From contig NZ_JBEPMA010000002.1 of NCBI RefSeq assembly GCF_040545475.1, forward strand, positions 1 to 64,000: a stretch of DNA of 64,000 nt. Direction: 5' to 3'. This document shows positions 41,829 to 50,665 of the stretch, in pieces. Position 1 is the first letter of the stretch, and each line of letters begins with the position of its first letter. The translations under genes and the position numbers were made by a program. A model generated the notes under the pieces. That model saw nothing but the letters and a program-made list of their open reading frames with translations, was not told the origin of the DNA and ran no database searches. This stretch comes from Peptoniphilus_A olsenii (GTDB taxonomy: Bacteria > Bacillota > Clostridia > Tissierellales > Peptoniphilaceae).

Positions 41829-42022
41829 GAACAAATATTAATTTAGATCAGCTTGCTCCATCTCCTATAGGTCATGAAATTAGATGTATTGCTAAATTAG
41901 TAGAACAAAATAAAAGAAAGTATGTGTTCGATGTTACAGCTTATGATGAAGATAAAATAATAGGAAAATCTACCCATACACGATATATAGTCGATTTAGA
42001 AAAATTTACAAATAAACTTTAA
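41753..42022 (+). pseudogene. Remnant of a FlK-like hotdog thioesterase
   Basis: In the frame ending at 42022 the reading SVGTNINLDQLAPSPIGHEI, then KYVFDVTAYDEDKIIGKSTH and RYIVD matches the C-terminal half of fluoroacetyl-CoA-type thioesterases (VGT-N-LxHLAPTP, FxVxAYDE, GTHxRxIVD). The N-terminal half with the catalytic Thr/Glu is missing; upstream of SVGT only about 20 unrelated residues remain before a stop. It overlaps the end of the VOC gene, which points to a deletion joining two genes. Confidence 0.7.
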
Positions 42023-42137
42023 CACGCGAAAGGAATCCTTCTAAAAATAGCTACAGACCCTTTTCCGTTAATATTCAAAATATACACTTTTCAACTATAC
42101 CTAATCGACTAAAAAACATTAATCGGAACACAATTAT

Positions 42138-42175
42138 AAAGACCAGAAGTTAATCCCAAACTTCTGGTCTTTATT
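42138..42175. terminator. Bidirectional terminator
   Basis: AAAGACCAGAAGTT / AACTTCTGGTCTTT perfect 14-bp stem followed by ATTT; T-run also on the opposite strand. Confidence 0.85.
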
Positions 42176-42179
42176 TACT

Positions 42180-42660
42180 GCGTATAATATGTTTTTGGAT
42201 TGATATATGACTCTAAAACATAATTATTAATATTTCAAAATCTTCATAGCTAAATACAGTTGATTATTAACTTCATAATTTGATAATACTAGCATTTATT
42301 TAAGTAGTCTTATCACAACTCAAATAATAAATAAAATTAGGAGCTGCTTTCGGCCACTAAGTCAAGCAACACTTTTTATTATATTTTTAATTTTCTTGTA
42401 TGAATTACAACATTAATTGCTACTTAAAATTACTCCTGTTTTAAACAGATTTTAGCATAAATATTTCCCATCAACATATAATATAGAATAATAAAGTGGA
42501 AGATAAACTATCGATTATAAATAAAAAATTAAACTTTCCCTTAAAAATTCCCTTCCAAAAATACAAGTTTTTTGATTTTAGAAAATTTTTTTAAAATTTC
42601 CTTACACTCGAAGTAATTATTCGAAAGATTAAAGTTTCATTGATTTTCAGTATTTTTAGA
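42180..42660. other. Gene-free spacer before the group II intron
   Basis: A+T-rich with no ORF and no repeat that I can define. Confidence 0.5.
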
Positions 42661-43241
42661 ATCGAGTAGGGGCTATAGGTTAGCCCCTCTCACACCACCC
42701 GTATGTGCCGTTCGGCATACGGCGGTTCAATATTTTCTTGTATCATATTATATATTTCTGATGTATCTATTTAACTTTATTCTTTTTGTATCCGAACCTC
42801 GAGGACTGAATACGTCATTCCTTGTATTCCATCAAGTCATAGACCATCCTTTTCAAATATTACAATAAATATTGTTCCTCCCGTCGCTCCATTTCCATTA
42901 CAGAAACTTCCTCGCTACTATGGATTCTGCTGACTTCTCATGGTTCGTTGTTACTACTGTATCGTCTATGAGACATCACGGGATAAGTTCTAATACTTTC
43001 ATCGTTCACTTGCAGAATCTACGCCTTGGGTTTACGGTTGTCTTTTGGGAATTTGCTATCTTATGCTAGCTCGCCCACCTGTTACGCCTTGTATTCTGTT
43101 CCTGCTAGCCAAGCCACGATTTTGCTATTGCTTCTTCTCTCCCACATGTCACCATGTGAAACTTGCAAGTTGCTATGGGATTCGTCGACAACTACGCTCC
43201 TTGAGGAATTTCACCCCAGCATTAGAACATGCCCGTCATAC
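42661..43241 (-). mobile_element. ORF-less group IIC intron
   Basis: On the minus strand the 5' end reads GTATGACGGGCATG (compare the IIC start GTGTGCCCGGCATG), followed by GGGGTGAAATTCC and, in domain III/IV, GAAGTCAGCAGAATCCATAG and GGAAGTTTCTG. Domain V is GAACCGCCGTATGCCGAACG then GCACATACGGGTGGTGTGAG, and domain VI with the end CCCCTACTCGAT. The reverse transcriptase ORF is absent; only about 150 bases lie between the ORF start region and domain V. It sits directly after the rplQ terminator, the known target type of IIC introns. Short plus-strand ORFs here are spurious. Confidence 0.85.
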
Positions 43242-43245
43242 ATAA

Positions 43246-43273
43246 AAAAAAAGGAAACCCCTTATGGATTTCC
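43246..43273 (-). terminator. rplQ / alpha operon terminator
   Basis: GGAAATCC-ATAA-GGGGTTTCC hairpin then TTTTTTTT on the minus strand, starting right at the stop codon; the intron begins 2-5 bases behind the T-run. Confidence 0.85.
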
Positions 43274-43615
43274 TTATACTAATTCTATTATTGAAAGTTC
43301 AGCGCCGTCTCCACGTCTTGGACCTACTTTTATTATTCTAGTATATCCACCGTTTCTATCGGCATATTTTTCAGCTAATTCGCCAAATACTTTTGTTACA
43401 ACATCTTCTGAGTATATATATGATAATGCTTGTCTTCTTGCGTGAAGATCGCCACGTTTTCCAAGTGTAATCATGCGCTCAGCAACTTTTTGAACTTCTT
43501 TAGCTCTTGTATGAGTAGTAGTAATTCTACCATTGTTAAGAAGATCAGTTACAAGATTTCTAAGCATTGCACGTCTATGACTTGATGCGCGGCCAAGCGT
43601 TCTTTGTTTTGTCAT
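43274..43615 (-). CDS. rplQ: Ribosomal protein bL17
   Basis: 113 residues, 50S subunit. LGRASSHRRAMLRNLVTDL and TTHTRAKEVQKVAERMITLGK are the family core, ending with the glycine/arginine segment RNGGYTRI and GPRRGDGAELSIIEL. Last gene of the rpsJ-rplQ operon, 11 bases after rpoA. Confidence 0.97.
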   Translation of the reverse strand: MTKQRTLGRASSHRRAMLRNLVTDLLNNGRITTTHTRAKEVQKVAERMITLGKRGDLHARRQALSYIYSEDVVTKVFGELAEKYADRNGGYTRIIKVGPRRGDGAELSIIELV

Positions 43616-43626
43616 AGTGCCCTCCT

Positions 43627-44574
43627 TTATTCTTCTTCAGGTTTTAAACTAAGTCCAAGTTCATCAAGTTTTTCAGTTACTTCTTGAAGTGATTTACTTC
43701 CAAGATTTCTAACCTTCATCATTTCACTTTCAGTCTTTTGGATTAGTTCTTCAACAGTATTTATTCCAGCTCTCTTCAGACAGTTAAATGATCTTACTGA
43801 TAAATCAAGTTCTTCAACAGTCATTTCAAGAACTTTCTCTTTTTCATCCTCTTCTTTTTCAACCATAAGATTGATGTCGCTTACATGCTCAGTAAGTCCA
43901 ATGAAGAGTTCAAGATGTTCTGTTAAAACCTTAGCAGCAAGTGAAGTCGCTTCATCAGCTTTCATTGATCCATTTGTTGTAACCTCAAGAATAAGTCTAT
44001 CAAAGTCAGTTCTTTGCCCTACCCTTGTGTTTTCGACCTTCCAGTTAACTTTTTCAACAGGAGTAAAGTTAGAGTCCATAGGAATAATTCCAATTTCATC
44101 TATTTCGTCCTTTTTAAGTTCAGAAGGTTCGTATCCTCTACCTTTTTCAATTGTCATTTCAATAAACACATCTGCATCATCATTTAAAGTTGCAATGTGT
44201 TGTTCAGGATTTATTATCTCAACATTAGGTGTCAATTCAATATCTGATGCTTTTAGTTCTCCACTACCTTTTTTTTCTATAATAAGTTTAACAGGTTCAT
44301 CATCTGTCATTTTTAAAACTATAGATTTAATATTTAAAACTATTTCAGGTACGTCTTCCAATACTCCAGGAATAGTATCAAATTCGTGTTCAACTCCACG
44401 TATGTTGATAAATGATACAGCCGTACCTGGTAGAGAGGAAAGTAACACTCTTCTTAAGGAATTTCCAATAGTGATACCGAATCCCGGTTCTAGTGGTTCA
44501 ACTATAAATTTACCATATTTACCAGATTCATCTACTTCTTCAATACTAATTCTAGGTTTTTCAATTTCTATCAT
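43627..44574 (-). CDS. rpoA: RNA polymerase alpha subunit
   Basis: 315 residues from the ATG at 44574 (GGAGGG site; upstream in-frame starts give a non-family extension). Alpha-NTD 1-230 with GFGITIGNSLRRVLLSSLPG (dimer and beta contact) and alpha-CTD 245-310 with SVRSFNCLKRAGINTVEELI and VRNLGSKSLQEVTEKL (UP-element binding helices). rpsD, common before rpoA in clostridia, is missing here. Confidence 0.97.
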   Translation of the reverse strand: MIEIEKPRISIEEVDESGKYGKFIVEPLEPGFGITIGNSLRRVLLSSLPGTAVSFINIRGVEHEFDTIPGVLEDVPEIVLNIKSIVLKMTDDEPVKLIIEKKGSGELKASDIELTPNVEIINPEQHIATLNDDADVFIEMTIEKGRGYEPSELKKDEIDEIGIIPMDSNFTPVEKVNWKVENTRVGQRTDFDRLILEVTTNGSMKADEATSLAAKVLTEHLELFIGLTEHVSDINLMVEKEEDEKEKVLEMTVEELDLSVRSFNCLKRAGINTVEELIQKTESEMMKVRNLGSKSLQEVTEKLDELGLSLKPEEE

Positions 44575-44602
44575 GAGTACCCTCCTTCTCGGTAAATAGT
44601 TA

Positions 44603-44998
44603 TTATACTCTTCTACGTTTTGGCGGTCTACATCCATTGTGAGGTATTGGAGTAACATCTTTAATAGTTGTTACTTCAAGTCCTGAAGCTTGAAGAGATC
44701 TAATAGCAGCCTCTCTTCCTGAACCTGGGCCTTTAACGTAAACGTCTACGCTTTTTAAACCATGTTCTTTTGCTTTTTCAGCAGCTTCTTGTGCTGCTTC
44801 TTGTGCAGCAAATGGAGTTGACTTTCTTGATCCTCTAAAACCAAGTTGTCCAGCACTAGCCCAAGAAATAACATTACCATTTACATCAGTAAGAGTAACC
44901 ATAGTGTTATTAAATGTTGAAACTATATGAGCTTCTCCCTTTTCAATGTTTTTACGAACACGTCTTTTAGAACGTGTACTTTTTTTAATTGTAGCCAA
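44603..44998 (-). CDS. rpsK: Ribosomal protein uS11
   Basis: 131 residues, 30S platform. HIVSTFNNTMVTLTDVNGN, SRKSTPFAAQ-AAQEAAEKA, GPGSGREAAIRSLQASGLEV and the invariant end PIPHNGCRPPKRRRV. Between rpsM and rpoA. Confidence 0.98.
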   Translation of the reverse strand: MATIKKSTRSKRRVRKNIEKGEAHIVSTFNNTMVTLTDVNGNVISWASAGQLGFRGSRKSTPFAAQEAAQEAAEKAKEHGLKSVDVYVKGPGSGREAAIRSLQASGLEVTTIKDVTPIPHNGCRPPKRRRV

Positions 44999-45011
44999 TT
45001 ATAGTCCTCCT

Positions 45012-45368
45012 TTACTTCTTGATAAGTTTCTTTGGACCTTTTCTTGTCCTAGCATTAGTCTTAGTTTTTTGTCCTCTTACAGGAAGACCAGCTTTGTGTC
45101 TCTTTCCACGATAGCAGTTGATTTCACGAAGTCTTTTGATGCTCATTGCAACGTCACGACGTAAATCCCCTTCTACATGATATTTATCAATTTCTTCTCT
45201 AATTCTAGCAAGTTCAGCTTCTGTTAAATCTTTTACTCTAGTGTTAAAGTCAACATCAGCATTAGTCAAAATTTCGCGAGCTCTTGGTTTACCAACACCA
45301 AATATATAAGTCAAGCCAATTTCGACTCTCTTTTCTCTAGGTAAGTCTACACCAGCAATTCTAGCCAT
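45012..45368 (-). CDS. rpsM: Ribosomal protein uS13
   Basis: 118 residues, 30S head, contacts the 50S. ARIAGVDLPREKRVEIGLTY opening, RDVAMSIKRLREINCYRGKR, HKAGLPVRGQKTKTNARTRK and a short GPKKLIKK tail. Confidence 0.98.
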   Translation of the reverse strand: MARIAGVDLPREKRVEIGLTYIFGVGKPRAREILTNADVDFNTRVKDLTEAELARIREEIDKYHVEGDLRRDVAMSIKRLREINCYRGKRHKAGLPVRGQKTKTNARTRKGPKKLIKK

Positions 45369-45379
45369 AATTACCTCCC

Positions 45380-45493
45380 TTATCCCTGTCTTTGTTTATG
45401 TTTCGGATTTTCGCAAATTACCATTACTTTTCCGTTTCTTTTAATTATTTTGCATTTTTCGCACATCTTTTTAACAGATGGTCTTACTTTCAT
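45380..45493 (-). CDS. rpmJ: Ribosomal protein bL36
   Basis: 37 residues from the ATG with AGGAGGC. Zinc-ribbon (C+) form: MKVRPSVKKMCEKCKIIKRN with further Cys and His in ICENPKHKQRQG, so zinc is needed for this paralogue. Confidence 0.97.
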   Translation of the reverse strand: MKVRPSVKKMCEKCKIIKRNGKVMVICENPKHKQRQG

Positions 45494-45515
45494 TTTATTG
45501 CCTCCTAATCTAGGA

Positions 45516-45734
45516 TTATTTCTTTCTCCAAGTAATCCTTCCTCTTGTAAGATCATAAGGTGAAAGCTCAACTGTCACCTTATCACCAGGAAGAATTCTA
45601 ATATAATTCATTCTCAATTTTCCTGAAATATGAGCGAGTATGATATGTCCGTTTTCAAGTTCTACTTTGAAGTTAGTATTTGGTAGTGCATCTACAACTA
45701 CGCCTTCAACTTCAATTACATCTTCTTTAGCCAT
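45516..45734 (-). CDS. infA: Translation initiation factor IF-1
   Basis: 72 residues. OB fold: MAKEDVIEVEGVVVDALPN, GHIILAHISGKLRMNYIRIL, GDKVTVELSPYDLTRGRI. Usual position behind adk/map in Firmicutes. Confidence 0.98.
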   Translation of the reverse strand: MAKEDVIEVEGVVVDALPNTNFKVELENGHIILAHISGKLRMNYIRILPGDKVTVELSPYDLTRGRITWRKK

Positions 45735-45752
45735 ATTATTAAGGATCCTCCT

Positions 45753-46007
45753 TTAGCTATAAGGTAATAGTTTTTTCCTAATATAAGAGTCGTTTAGATT
45801 TTTAACATCTAAATCTATTTGACTGTTATAGATATAAACATGTTTTACCTTTTTCTTTTTTGGTCGATCTAGCTTTCTAAGCTTTCCATCTACAAGATAA
45901 AGGTAGTTCTCATCTATAACTTCTGTTATGACAAAAACTTTTCCTTCATCTCTGCCCTTTTTGGATCTTACAATTTGTCCTCTTTCAAGGTTTATTGTTG
46001 TATCCAT
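45753..46007 (-). CDS. KOW-domain RNA-binding protein
   Basis: 84 residues. L14e/KOW fold: LERGQIVRSKKGRDEGKVFV and YLYLVDGKLRKLDRPKKKKV. This small protein replaces or follows map in this operon of many clostridia. The role is unknown; a ribosome or RNA-associated one is presumed. Confidence 0.88.
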   Translation of the reverse strand: MDTTINLERGQIVRSKKGRDEGKVFVITEVIDENYLYLVDGKLRKLDRPKKKKVKHVYIYNSQIDLDVKNLNDSYIRKKLLPYS

Positions 46008-46011
46008 AAAA

Positions 46012-46653
46012 TTATTTAAGACCTGCTACTATTTCGTCAAAAACTTTATCAATATCTTGCGCACCATTAACATCAATTAATAGCCCTTGCGCATTGTAAT
46101 AGTCAATTAGCGGAGCAGTTTGGTCAAAATAAACTTCAATTCTTTTTTTAACAGTTTCTTCGTTATCGTCATCTCTTTGTATAAGTTTAGTACCATCATT
46201 ATCACATATACCACTAACCTTAGGTGGATTAAACTCTATATGATAAGTTGCACCACAAGTTTTACAAATTCGTCTGCCGCAAGCTCTTTTTATTAAGATT
46301 TCTGGCTCAACGTTGATGTTTATAACTTTAGTTAGCTTATCGCCTTCCGCATCTAAAATTGCATCTAAGCTGACAGCTTGTGCCACTGTTCTTGGAAAAC
46401 CATCAAGTAAAAATCCGTCTTTAGCATCATCTTTTTTAATTCTATCTTCTACTAAGTCGATAACTAGTTCATCAGGAACAAGTAACCCCTTGTCCATATA
46501 AGATTTTGCTTTTTTTCCAAGTTCCGTATTATTCTTAATATTTTCTCTGAAAATATCTCCAGTAGATATATGAGGAATATCATATTTTTTGATAATATAA
46601 TCAGCTTGTGTTCCTTTTCCGGCCCCTGGAGGTCCTAATATAACTAATTTCAT
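46012..46653 (-). CDS. adk: Adenylate kinase
   Basis: 213 residues. ATP + AMP to 2 ADP. P-loop LGPPGAGKGTQ, AMP-site ISTGDIFRENI and DGFPRTVAQA. The lid carries a structural zinc site, Cys-x2-Cys (ICKTC) and Cys-x2-Asp (CDND), the Cys3Asp variety of Gram-positives. Confidence 0.98.
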   Translation of the reverse strand: MKLVILGPPGAGKGTQADYIIKKYDIPHISTGDIFRENIKNNTELGKKAKSYMDKGLLVPDELVIDLVEDRIKKDDAKDGFLLDGFPRTVAQAVSLDAILDAEGDKLTKVININVEPEILIKRACGRRICKTCGATYHIEFNPPKVSGICDNDGTKLIQRDDDNEETVKKRIEVYFDQTAPLIDYYNAQGLLIDVNGAQDIDKVFDEIVAGLK

Positions 46654-46662
46654 AAATGCCTC

Positions 46663-47943
46663 CTATTTCCTTTTTAAGAAACCTTTATAATTTCTCATCA
46701 ACAATTGTTGTTCTAATACTCTGTGAATTTCAAGTACAACTCCAACTACAATTATAATAGATGTACCACCATAGTTGAATTGTAATCCTGAAGCCTTTGT
46801 CAAAATTGTAGGCAATACTGCCAATATTGAAAGAGCAATTGCACCAGGCATTACTAATCTATTTAGTGTTCTTCCAAGATAATCACTTGTCGGTTTACCA
46901 GGTCTAATTCCCGGTATAAAACCACCATTTTGTTGTAAGTTTTTAGAATATTCTACAGTATTAAATTGAATAGTTGTATAGAAGAATGTAAAGAATACAA
47001 TTAAAAGCACTGTCATAATTGTATAAATAACAACGCCTGGTCCACCATTTGGTGTCAACCATTTTGTTATCCAATTTCTTGTATTTTCTCCTGTGAAAAT
47101 TGCTATTGTAGCAGGTATTGCTGTAAGTGAGTTGGCAAAGATAATTGGCATAACACCAGTCATAAGAACTTTAATAGGTATATGTGTAGCTTGACCGCCA
47201 TACATTTTTCTTCCTACAACTCTCTTCGCATATTGAACTGGGATTCTGCGTTCCCCTTCAGTTAATGTTACAACAAAAAATACAATTGCTACCGCAATGA
47301 TAATAAATAATACTAAAAATATTGGGCTTGCTTGTCCTATTTGAACAGTTCTAATTGATTGCATAATATCAATTGGAAATCTTGATACAATTCCGGCAAA
47401 AATTAGAATTGAAATTCCATTTCCAATTCCATGTTCAGTTATTTGTTCACCTATCCAGATAAGGATAGCTGTACCTGCAACTATTGATAAAATAATTGTT
47501 GCATATTCTACAGGACTTGTTGCATTAATTGCTTTTTGAAAAAAGCCAAAAGTATATCCAATTGCTTGGATAAGTGCAATTACAATTGCCAAATATCTAG
47601 TATATTTTGCAATTGTCTTTCTACCTGTCTCTCCCTCTTTTGCAAGTGCTTCTAAAGATGGGATTGCGATAGTTAATAGTTGAATTACGATTGATGCCGT
47701 AATATATGGATATATATTTGCAGCAAAAATAGTAAATCTTCTAAAGTTACCTCCTGCCATAAGGTCTAGGAATGAAAATATTGATCCACTAGTTCCACTA
47801 AAAAGTTGAGAAATCACTTGTGAATTCATATATGGAACTGCAATATGTGAACCTAATCTATAAATCAAAAGCATAAAAAGAGTAAATAACATCTTTTTAC
47901 GTAATGATTCGATTTTCCAAGCTTTTGCAAAGGTATCTAACAT
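46663..47943 (-). CDS. secY: Protein translocase subunit SecY
   Basis: 426 residues from the ATG with GAGGTG, overlapping the rplO stop by one base (TAATG). Ten membrane helices; signatures RLGSHIAVPYMN (plug/TM1 region), YIGEQI-type loop IWIGEQITEHGIGNGIS, and RRIPVQYAKRVVGRKMYGGQ (ribosome and SecA contact), PGIRPGKPTSDYL. Confidence 0.98.
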   Translation of the reverse strand: MLDTFAKAWKIESLRKKMLFTLFMLLIYRLGSHIAVPYMNSQVISQLFSGTSGSIFSFLDLMAGGNFRRFTIFAANIYPYITASIVIQLLTIAIPSLEALAKEGETGRKTIAKYTRYLAIVIALIQAIGYTFGFFQKAINATSPVEYATIILSIVAGTAILIWIGEQITEHGIGNGISILIFAGIVSRFPIDIMQSIRTVQIGQASPIFLVLFIIIAVAIVFFVVTLTEGERRIPVQYAKRVVGRKMYGGQATHIPIKVLMTGVMPIIFANSLTAIPATIAIFTGENTRNWITKWLTPNGGPGVVIYTIMTVLLIVFFTFFYTTIQFNTVEYSKNLQQNGGFIPGIRPGKPTSDYLGRTLNRLVMPGAIALSILAVLPTILTKASGLQFNYGGTSIIIVVGVVLEIHRVLEQQLLMRNYKGFLKRK

Positions 47944-48392
47944 TAGATCACCTCGGCCTTTCCTCCGCAAGCCTCAATTTTTTCTATTGCAGATTTTGAG
48001 AAATGCTGAGCTTTAACAGTCAATGATACATTTAGTTCGCCATCTCCAAGGACTCTAATTCCGTCTTTTGCAGTTGCTTTTTTCACATAATTATTTTCGA
48101 TTAAGAATTCAGGTGTAATAACAGTTCCTTCTTCGAAATTATTTAAATCAGAAACATTAATAACAGCATATTGTTTCTTGAAAACATTAGTGAAACCTCT
48201 CTTAGGAAGACGTCTAAATAATGGCATTTGTCCACCTTCGAAACCTGGTCTAACTCCTCCGCCACTTCTAGCATTTTGTCCTTTGTGACCTTTTCCGGAA
48301 GTTTTACCAGTACCGGAACCTATTCCACGACCTACTCTCTTTCTGGCTTTAACGCCGCCACCTTCATTTGGTCTTAAGTCATGTAGTTTCAT
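47943..48392 (-). CDS. rplO: Ribosomal protein uL15
   Basis: 149 residues. MKLHDLRPNEGGGVKARKRV opening and the Gly-rich GRGIGSGTGKTSGKGHKGQN run are diagnostic; GFEGGQMPLFRRLPKRGFTN follows. Confidence 0.98.
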   Translation of the reverse strand: MKLHDLRPNEGGGVKARKRVGRGIGSGTGKTSGKGHKGQNARSGGGVRPGFEGGQMPLFRRLPKRGFTNVFKKQYAVINVSDLNNFEEGTVITPEFLIENNYVKKATAKDGIRVLGDGELNVSLTVKAQHFSKSAIEKIEACGGKAEVI

Positions 48393-48404
48393 TGGTACAC
48401 CTCC

Positions 48405-48581
48405 TTATTCTTCAACTTCAAGCATGTATTCAACAGCTTTAATCATACCTCTTATTTGAGGTGTGTCATTCTTTTCAACGACTTGGCCAATTTTTTTAAG
48501 ACCAAGAGCCGTAATTGTTTTTCTGTGTTTTGGTATTTTACCAATAGGGCTCTTTATTAGTTTGATCTTTATTGTACTCAT
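48405..48581 (-). CDS. rpmD: Ribosomal protein uL30
   Basis: 58 residues, ATG at 48581 with AAGGGGG upstream. IKIKLIKSPIGKIPKHRKTI, ALGLKKIGQVVEKNDTPQIR and GMIKAVEYMLEVEE give the family pattern. Located between rpsE and rplO as expected; easily missed because of its size. Confidence 0.97.
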   Translation of the reverse strand: MSTIKIKLIKSPIGKIPKHRKTITALGLKKIGQVVEKNDTPQIRGMIKAVEYMLEVEE

Positions 48582-48593
48582 TAAAGTTCCCCC

Positions 48594-49100
48594 TTATCCT
48601 AAAATTTCATCAACAGATTTATTTCTAAGCTTTGCAACTGATTGAGCTGTAACAAGCTTCTTTAATCCGTCAATTGTTGCATTTACAGTGTTTCTAGGAT
48701 TATTTGTACCAATATTTTTAGTACGAATATCAGAAATACCTGCAAGTTCACACACCGCACGCACAGCTCCACCGGCAATAACACCAGTACCTTCTCTAGC
48801 TGGCTTTAAGAATACTCTACCTGCACCAAAAATTCCAGTTACTTGATGAGGAATTGAAGTGTTTTGTAGATTTACTTCTATAATGTGTTTTCTAGCATCT
48901 TGTGTAGCTTTTCTGATTGCTTCAGGAACTTCAAGAGCTTTTCCAGTACCAACACCAACATGTCCATTTTTATCTCCAACAACTACTAGAGCTGAGAATC
49001 TTACGTTTCTACCACCCTTAACAGTTTTGGCAACTCTGTTGATTGATACTACTCTCTCTTCAAGATCAAGTTCTGCCGCATTTATTAATGAACGCTCCAT
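48594..49100 (-). CDS. rpsE: Ribosomal protein uS5
   Basis: 168 residues. dsRBD-like N-terminus LEERVVSINRVAKTVKGGRN, VGVGTGKALEVPEAIRKATQ, GRVFLKPAREGTGVIAGGAV and SDIRTKNIGTNNPRNTVNAT. Contributes to decoding fidelity. Confidence 0.98.
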   Translation of the reverse strand: MERSLINAAELDLEERVVSINRVAKTVKGGRNVRFSALVVVGDKNGHVGVGTGKALEVPEAIRKATQDARKHIIEVNLQNTSIPHQVTGIFGAGRVFLKPAREGTGVIAGGAVRAVCELAGISDIRTKNIGTNNPRNTVNATIDGLKKLVTAQSVAKLRNKSVDEILG

Positions 49101-49113
49101 AACTTCCTCCTTC

Positions 49114-49476
49114 TTAGAATTTTAGTCCAGCTTCTCGTGCAGCTTCAGCAAGAGCTTTGACTTTACCATGGTATACATAGCCACCTCTGTCAAATACTAC
49201 TTCTTCAATGCCTGCATCTTTAGCTTTTTTAGCAATTAACTCTCCAACAGCTTTAGCTGCATCAATATTACCTGTTGTTTCAAGGTTTAATGATTTATCA
49301 AGTGTAGACGCACTAGCCAATGTACGTCCCTCATCGTCATTAATTATTTGAGCATAAATATGTGACGCTGATCTATATACAGAAAGTCTAGGCATAGTAG
49401 CTGTACCGGAGATGTGGTTTCTGATTCTTCTGTGTCTTTTTTGTCTATTAGCATTTTTATTAATTTTCTTAAACAC
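49114..49476 (-). CDS. rplR: Ribosomal protein uL18
   Basis: 120 residues. Binds 5S rRNA. RQKRHRRIRNHISGTATMPR, SVYRSASHIYAQIINDDEGR and the C-terminal FDRGGYVYHGKVKALAEAAR. Confidence 0.98.
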   Translation of the reverse strand: MFKKINKNANRQKRHRRIRNHISGTATMPRLSVYRSASHIYAQIINDDEGRTLASASTLDKSLNLETTGNIDAAKAVGELIAKKAKDAGIEEVVFDRGGYVYHGKVKALAEAAREAGLKF

Positions 49477-49491
49477 TTAAATTCTCCTTTC

Positions 49492-50028
49492 TTACTTACC
49501 TGTTTTTCCTACTTTACGTCTTACGTGCTCATCTATATATTTAACACCTTTACCTTTATATGGTTCAGGTTCTCTATAACTTCTAATCTTTGCAGCATAA
49601 GATCCTACTAATTGTTTATCTATACCTTTAATAATTATTGAGTTAGCAGAAGGTACTTCAACTTCAATTCCTTCAGGGTCTTCTAGGTCAAGTGGATGTG
49701 AAAATCCAAGATTTAAAGAAAGAACTTTACCTTTCTTTGCCGCTCTATAACCTGTACCGATAATTTCAAGTTGTTTTGAATATCCTTCAGTTACACCAAT
49801 AATCATATTATATATAAGAGTTCTTGTTAGACCATGGATGGCTTTAATTTCTTTAGAGTCATTTGGTCTTTCTATTGTGAGAACTCCGTCATTAATTTCA
49901 ATTTTCATGTCTTTGTTCAAAGACTTATTAAGTTCACCTTTTGGTCCCTTAACTGTGATGTTATTACCTTCAACTTTAACATCAACTCCACTTGGGATTT
50001 CAATAGGTTTTTTACCAATTCTTGACAT
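49492..50028 (-). CDS. rplF: Ribosomal protein uL6
   Basis: 178 residues. MSRIGKKPIEIPSGVDVKVE, GYSKQLEIIGTGYRAAKKGK, LGFSHPLDLEDPEGI and C-terminal YKGKGVKYIDEHVRRKVGKT. Confidence 0.98.
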   Translation of the reverse strand: MSRIGKKPIEIPSGVDVKVEGNNITVKGPKGELNKSLNKDMKIEINDGVLTIERPNDSKEIKAIHGLTRTLIYNMIIGVTEGYSKQLEIIGTGYRAAKKGKVLSLNLGFSHPLDLEDPEGIEVEVPSANSIIIKGIDKQLVGSYAAKIRSYREPEPYKGKGVKYIDEHVRRKVGKTGK

Positions 50029-50042
50029 GTTTCACCTCCAAA

Positions 50043-50438
50043 TTACCAAATGTAGCAGATTACTTCTCCGCCTACTCCTTCTTTTCTAGCCTCTTTGTCT
50101 GTTATAATTCCCTTAGATGTTGAAATAATAGCAGTTCCAAGTCCACCAAGTACTTTAGGAACATCATCGCACTTAACATAAACTCTAAGTCCTGGTTTAG
50201 AAATTCTCTTTACACCAGTAATAACTCTTTGTCCGCTATCAGCATATTTTAATTCAATCTTAAGCATTCCTTGCTTGTTATCTTCAATTACATCTAGGTT
50301 TTTAATATATCCTTCTTCAAGAAGAATTCTTGCGATTTCTTTTTTAATATTTGAAGCAGGAATGTCAACAGATTTGTGTCTTGCATTGTTTGCATTTCTG
50401 ATCCTTGCCAGCATATCTGCTATAGGGTCTGTCATCAT
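50043..50438 (-). CDS. rpsH: Ribosomal protein uS8
   Basis: 131 residues (130 if the second of two adjacent Met is used). MTDPIADMLARIRNANNARH, ISKPGLRVYVKCDDVPKVLG, LGTAIISTSKGIITDKEARK and GGEVICYIW. Confidence 0.98.
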   Translation of the reverse strand: MMTDPIADMLARIRNANNARHKSVDIPASNIKKEIARILLEEGYIKNLDVIEDNKQGMLKIELKYADSGQRVITGVKRISKPGLRVYVKCDDVPKVLGGLGTAIISTSKGIITDKEARKEGVGGEVICYIW

Positions 50439-50468
50439 ATCAGTTTGCCTCCTTTCATCTAAGGTCTA

Positions 50469-50654
50469 TTACCAACTAGCTTTTCTTACGCCAGGAATTT
50501 GGCCTTTATAAGCAAGTTCTCTAAAACAGATTCTACAAATACCATATTTTTTCAAAACAGAATGTGGTCTTCCACAAATTTTACATCTAGTATATTCACG
50601 AGATGAATATTTTTGTTTTCTCTTTTGTTTTGCAATCATTGATTTTTTAGCCAC
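50469..50654 (-). CDS. rpsN: Ribosomal protein uS14, zinc (type Z) form
   Basis: 61 residues. Zinc ribbon CKIC ... CRIC with GRPHSVLKKYGICRICFREL and LAYKGQIPGVRKASW. Confidence 0.97.
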   Translation of the reverse strand: MAKKSMIAKQKRKQKYSSREYTRCKICGRPHSVLKKYGICRICFRELAYKGQIPGVRKASW

Positions 50655-50665
50655 TTTGTACCTCC

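Noticed and set aside
42872..43445. Overlapping plus-strand ORFs of 65-139 residues, often annotated as hypothetical proteins
   Set aside because: They lie on the reverse of the group IIC intron RNA and of rplQ, have no ribosome sites, and have implausible composition.
43871..44599. 242-residue plus-strand ORF, Ser-rich
   Set aside because: Exact antisense shadow of rpoA; the long open frame comes from codon bias.
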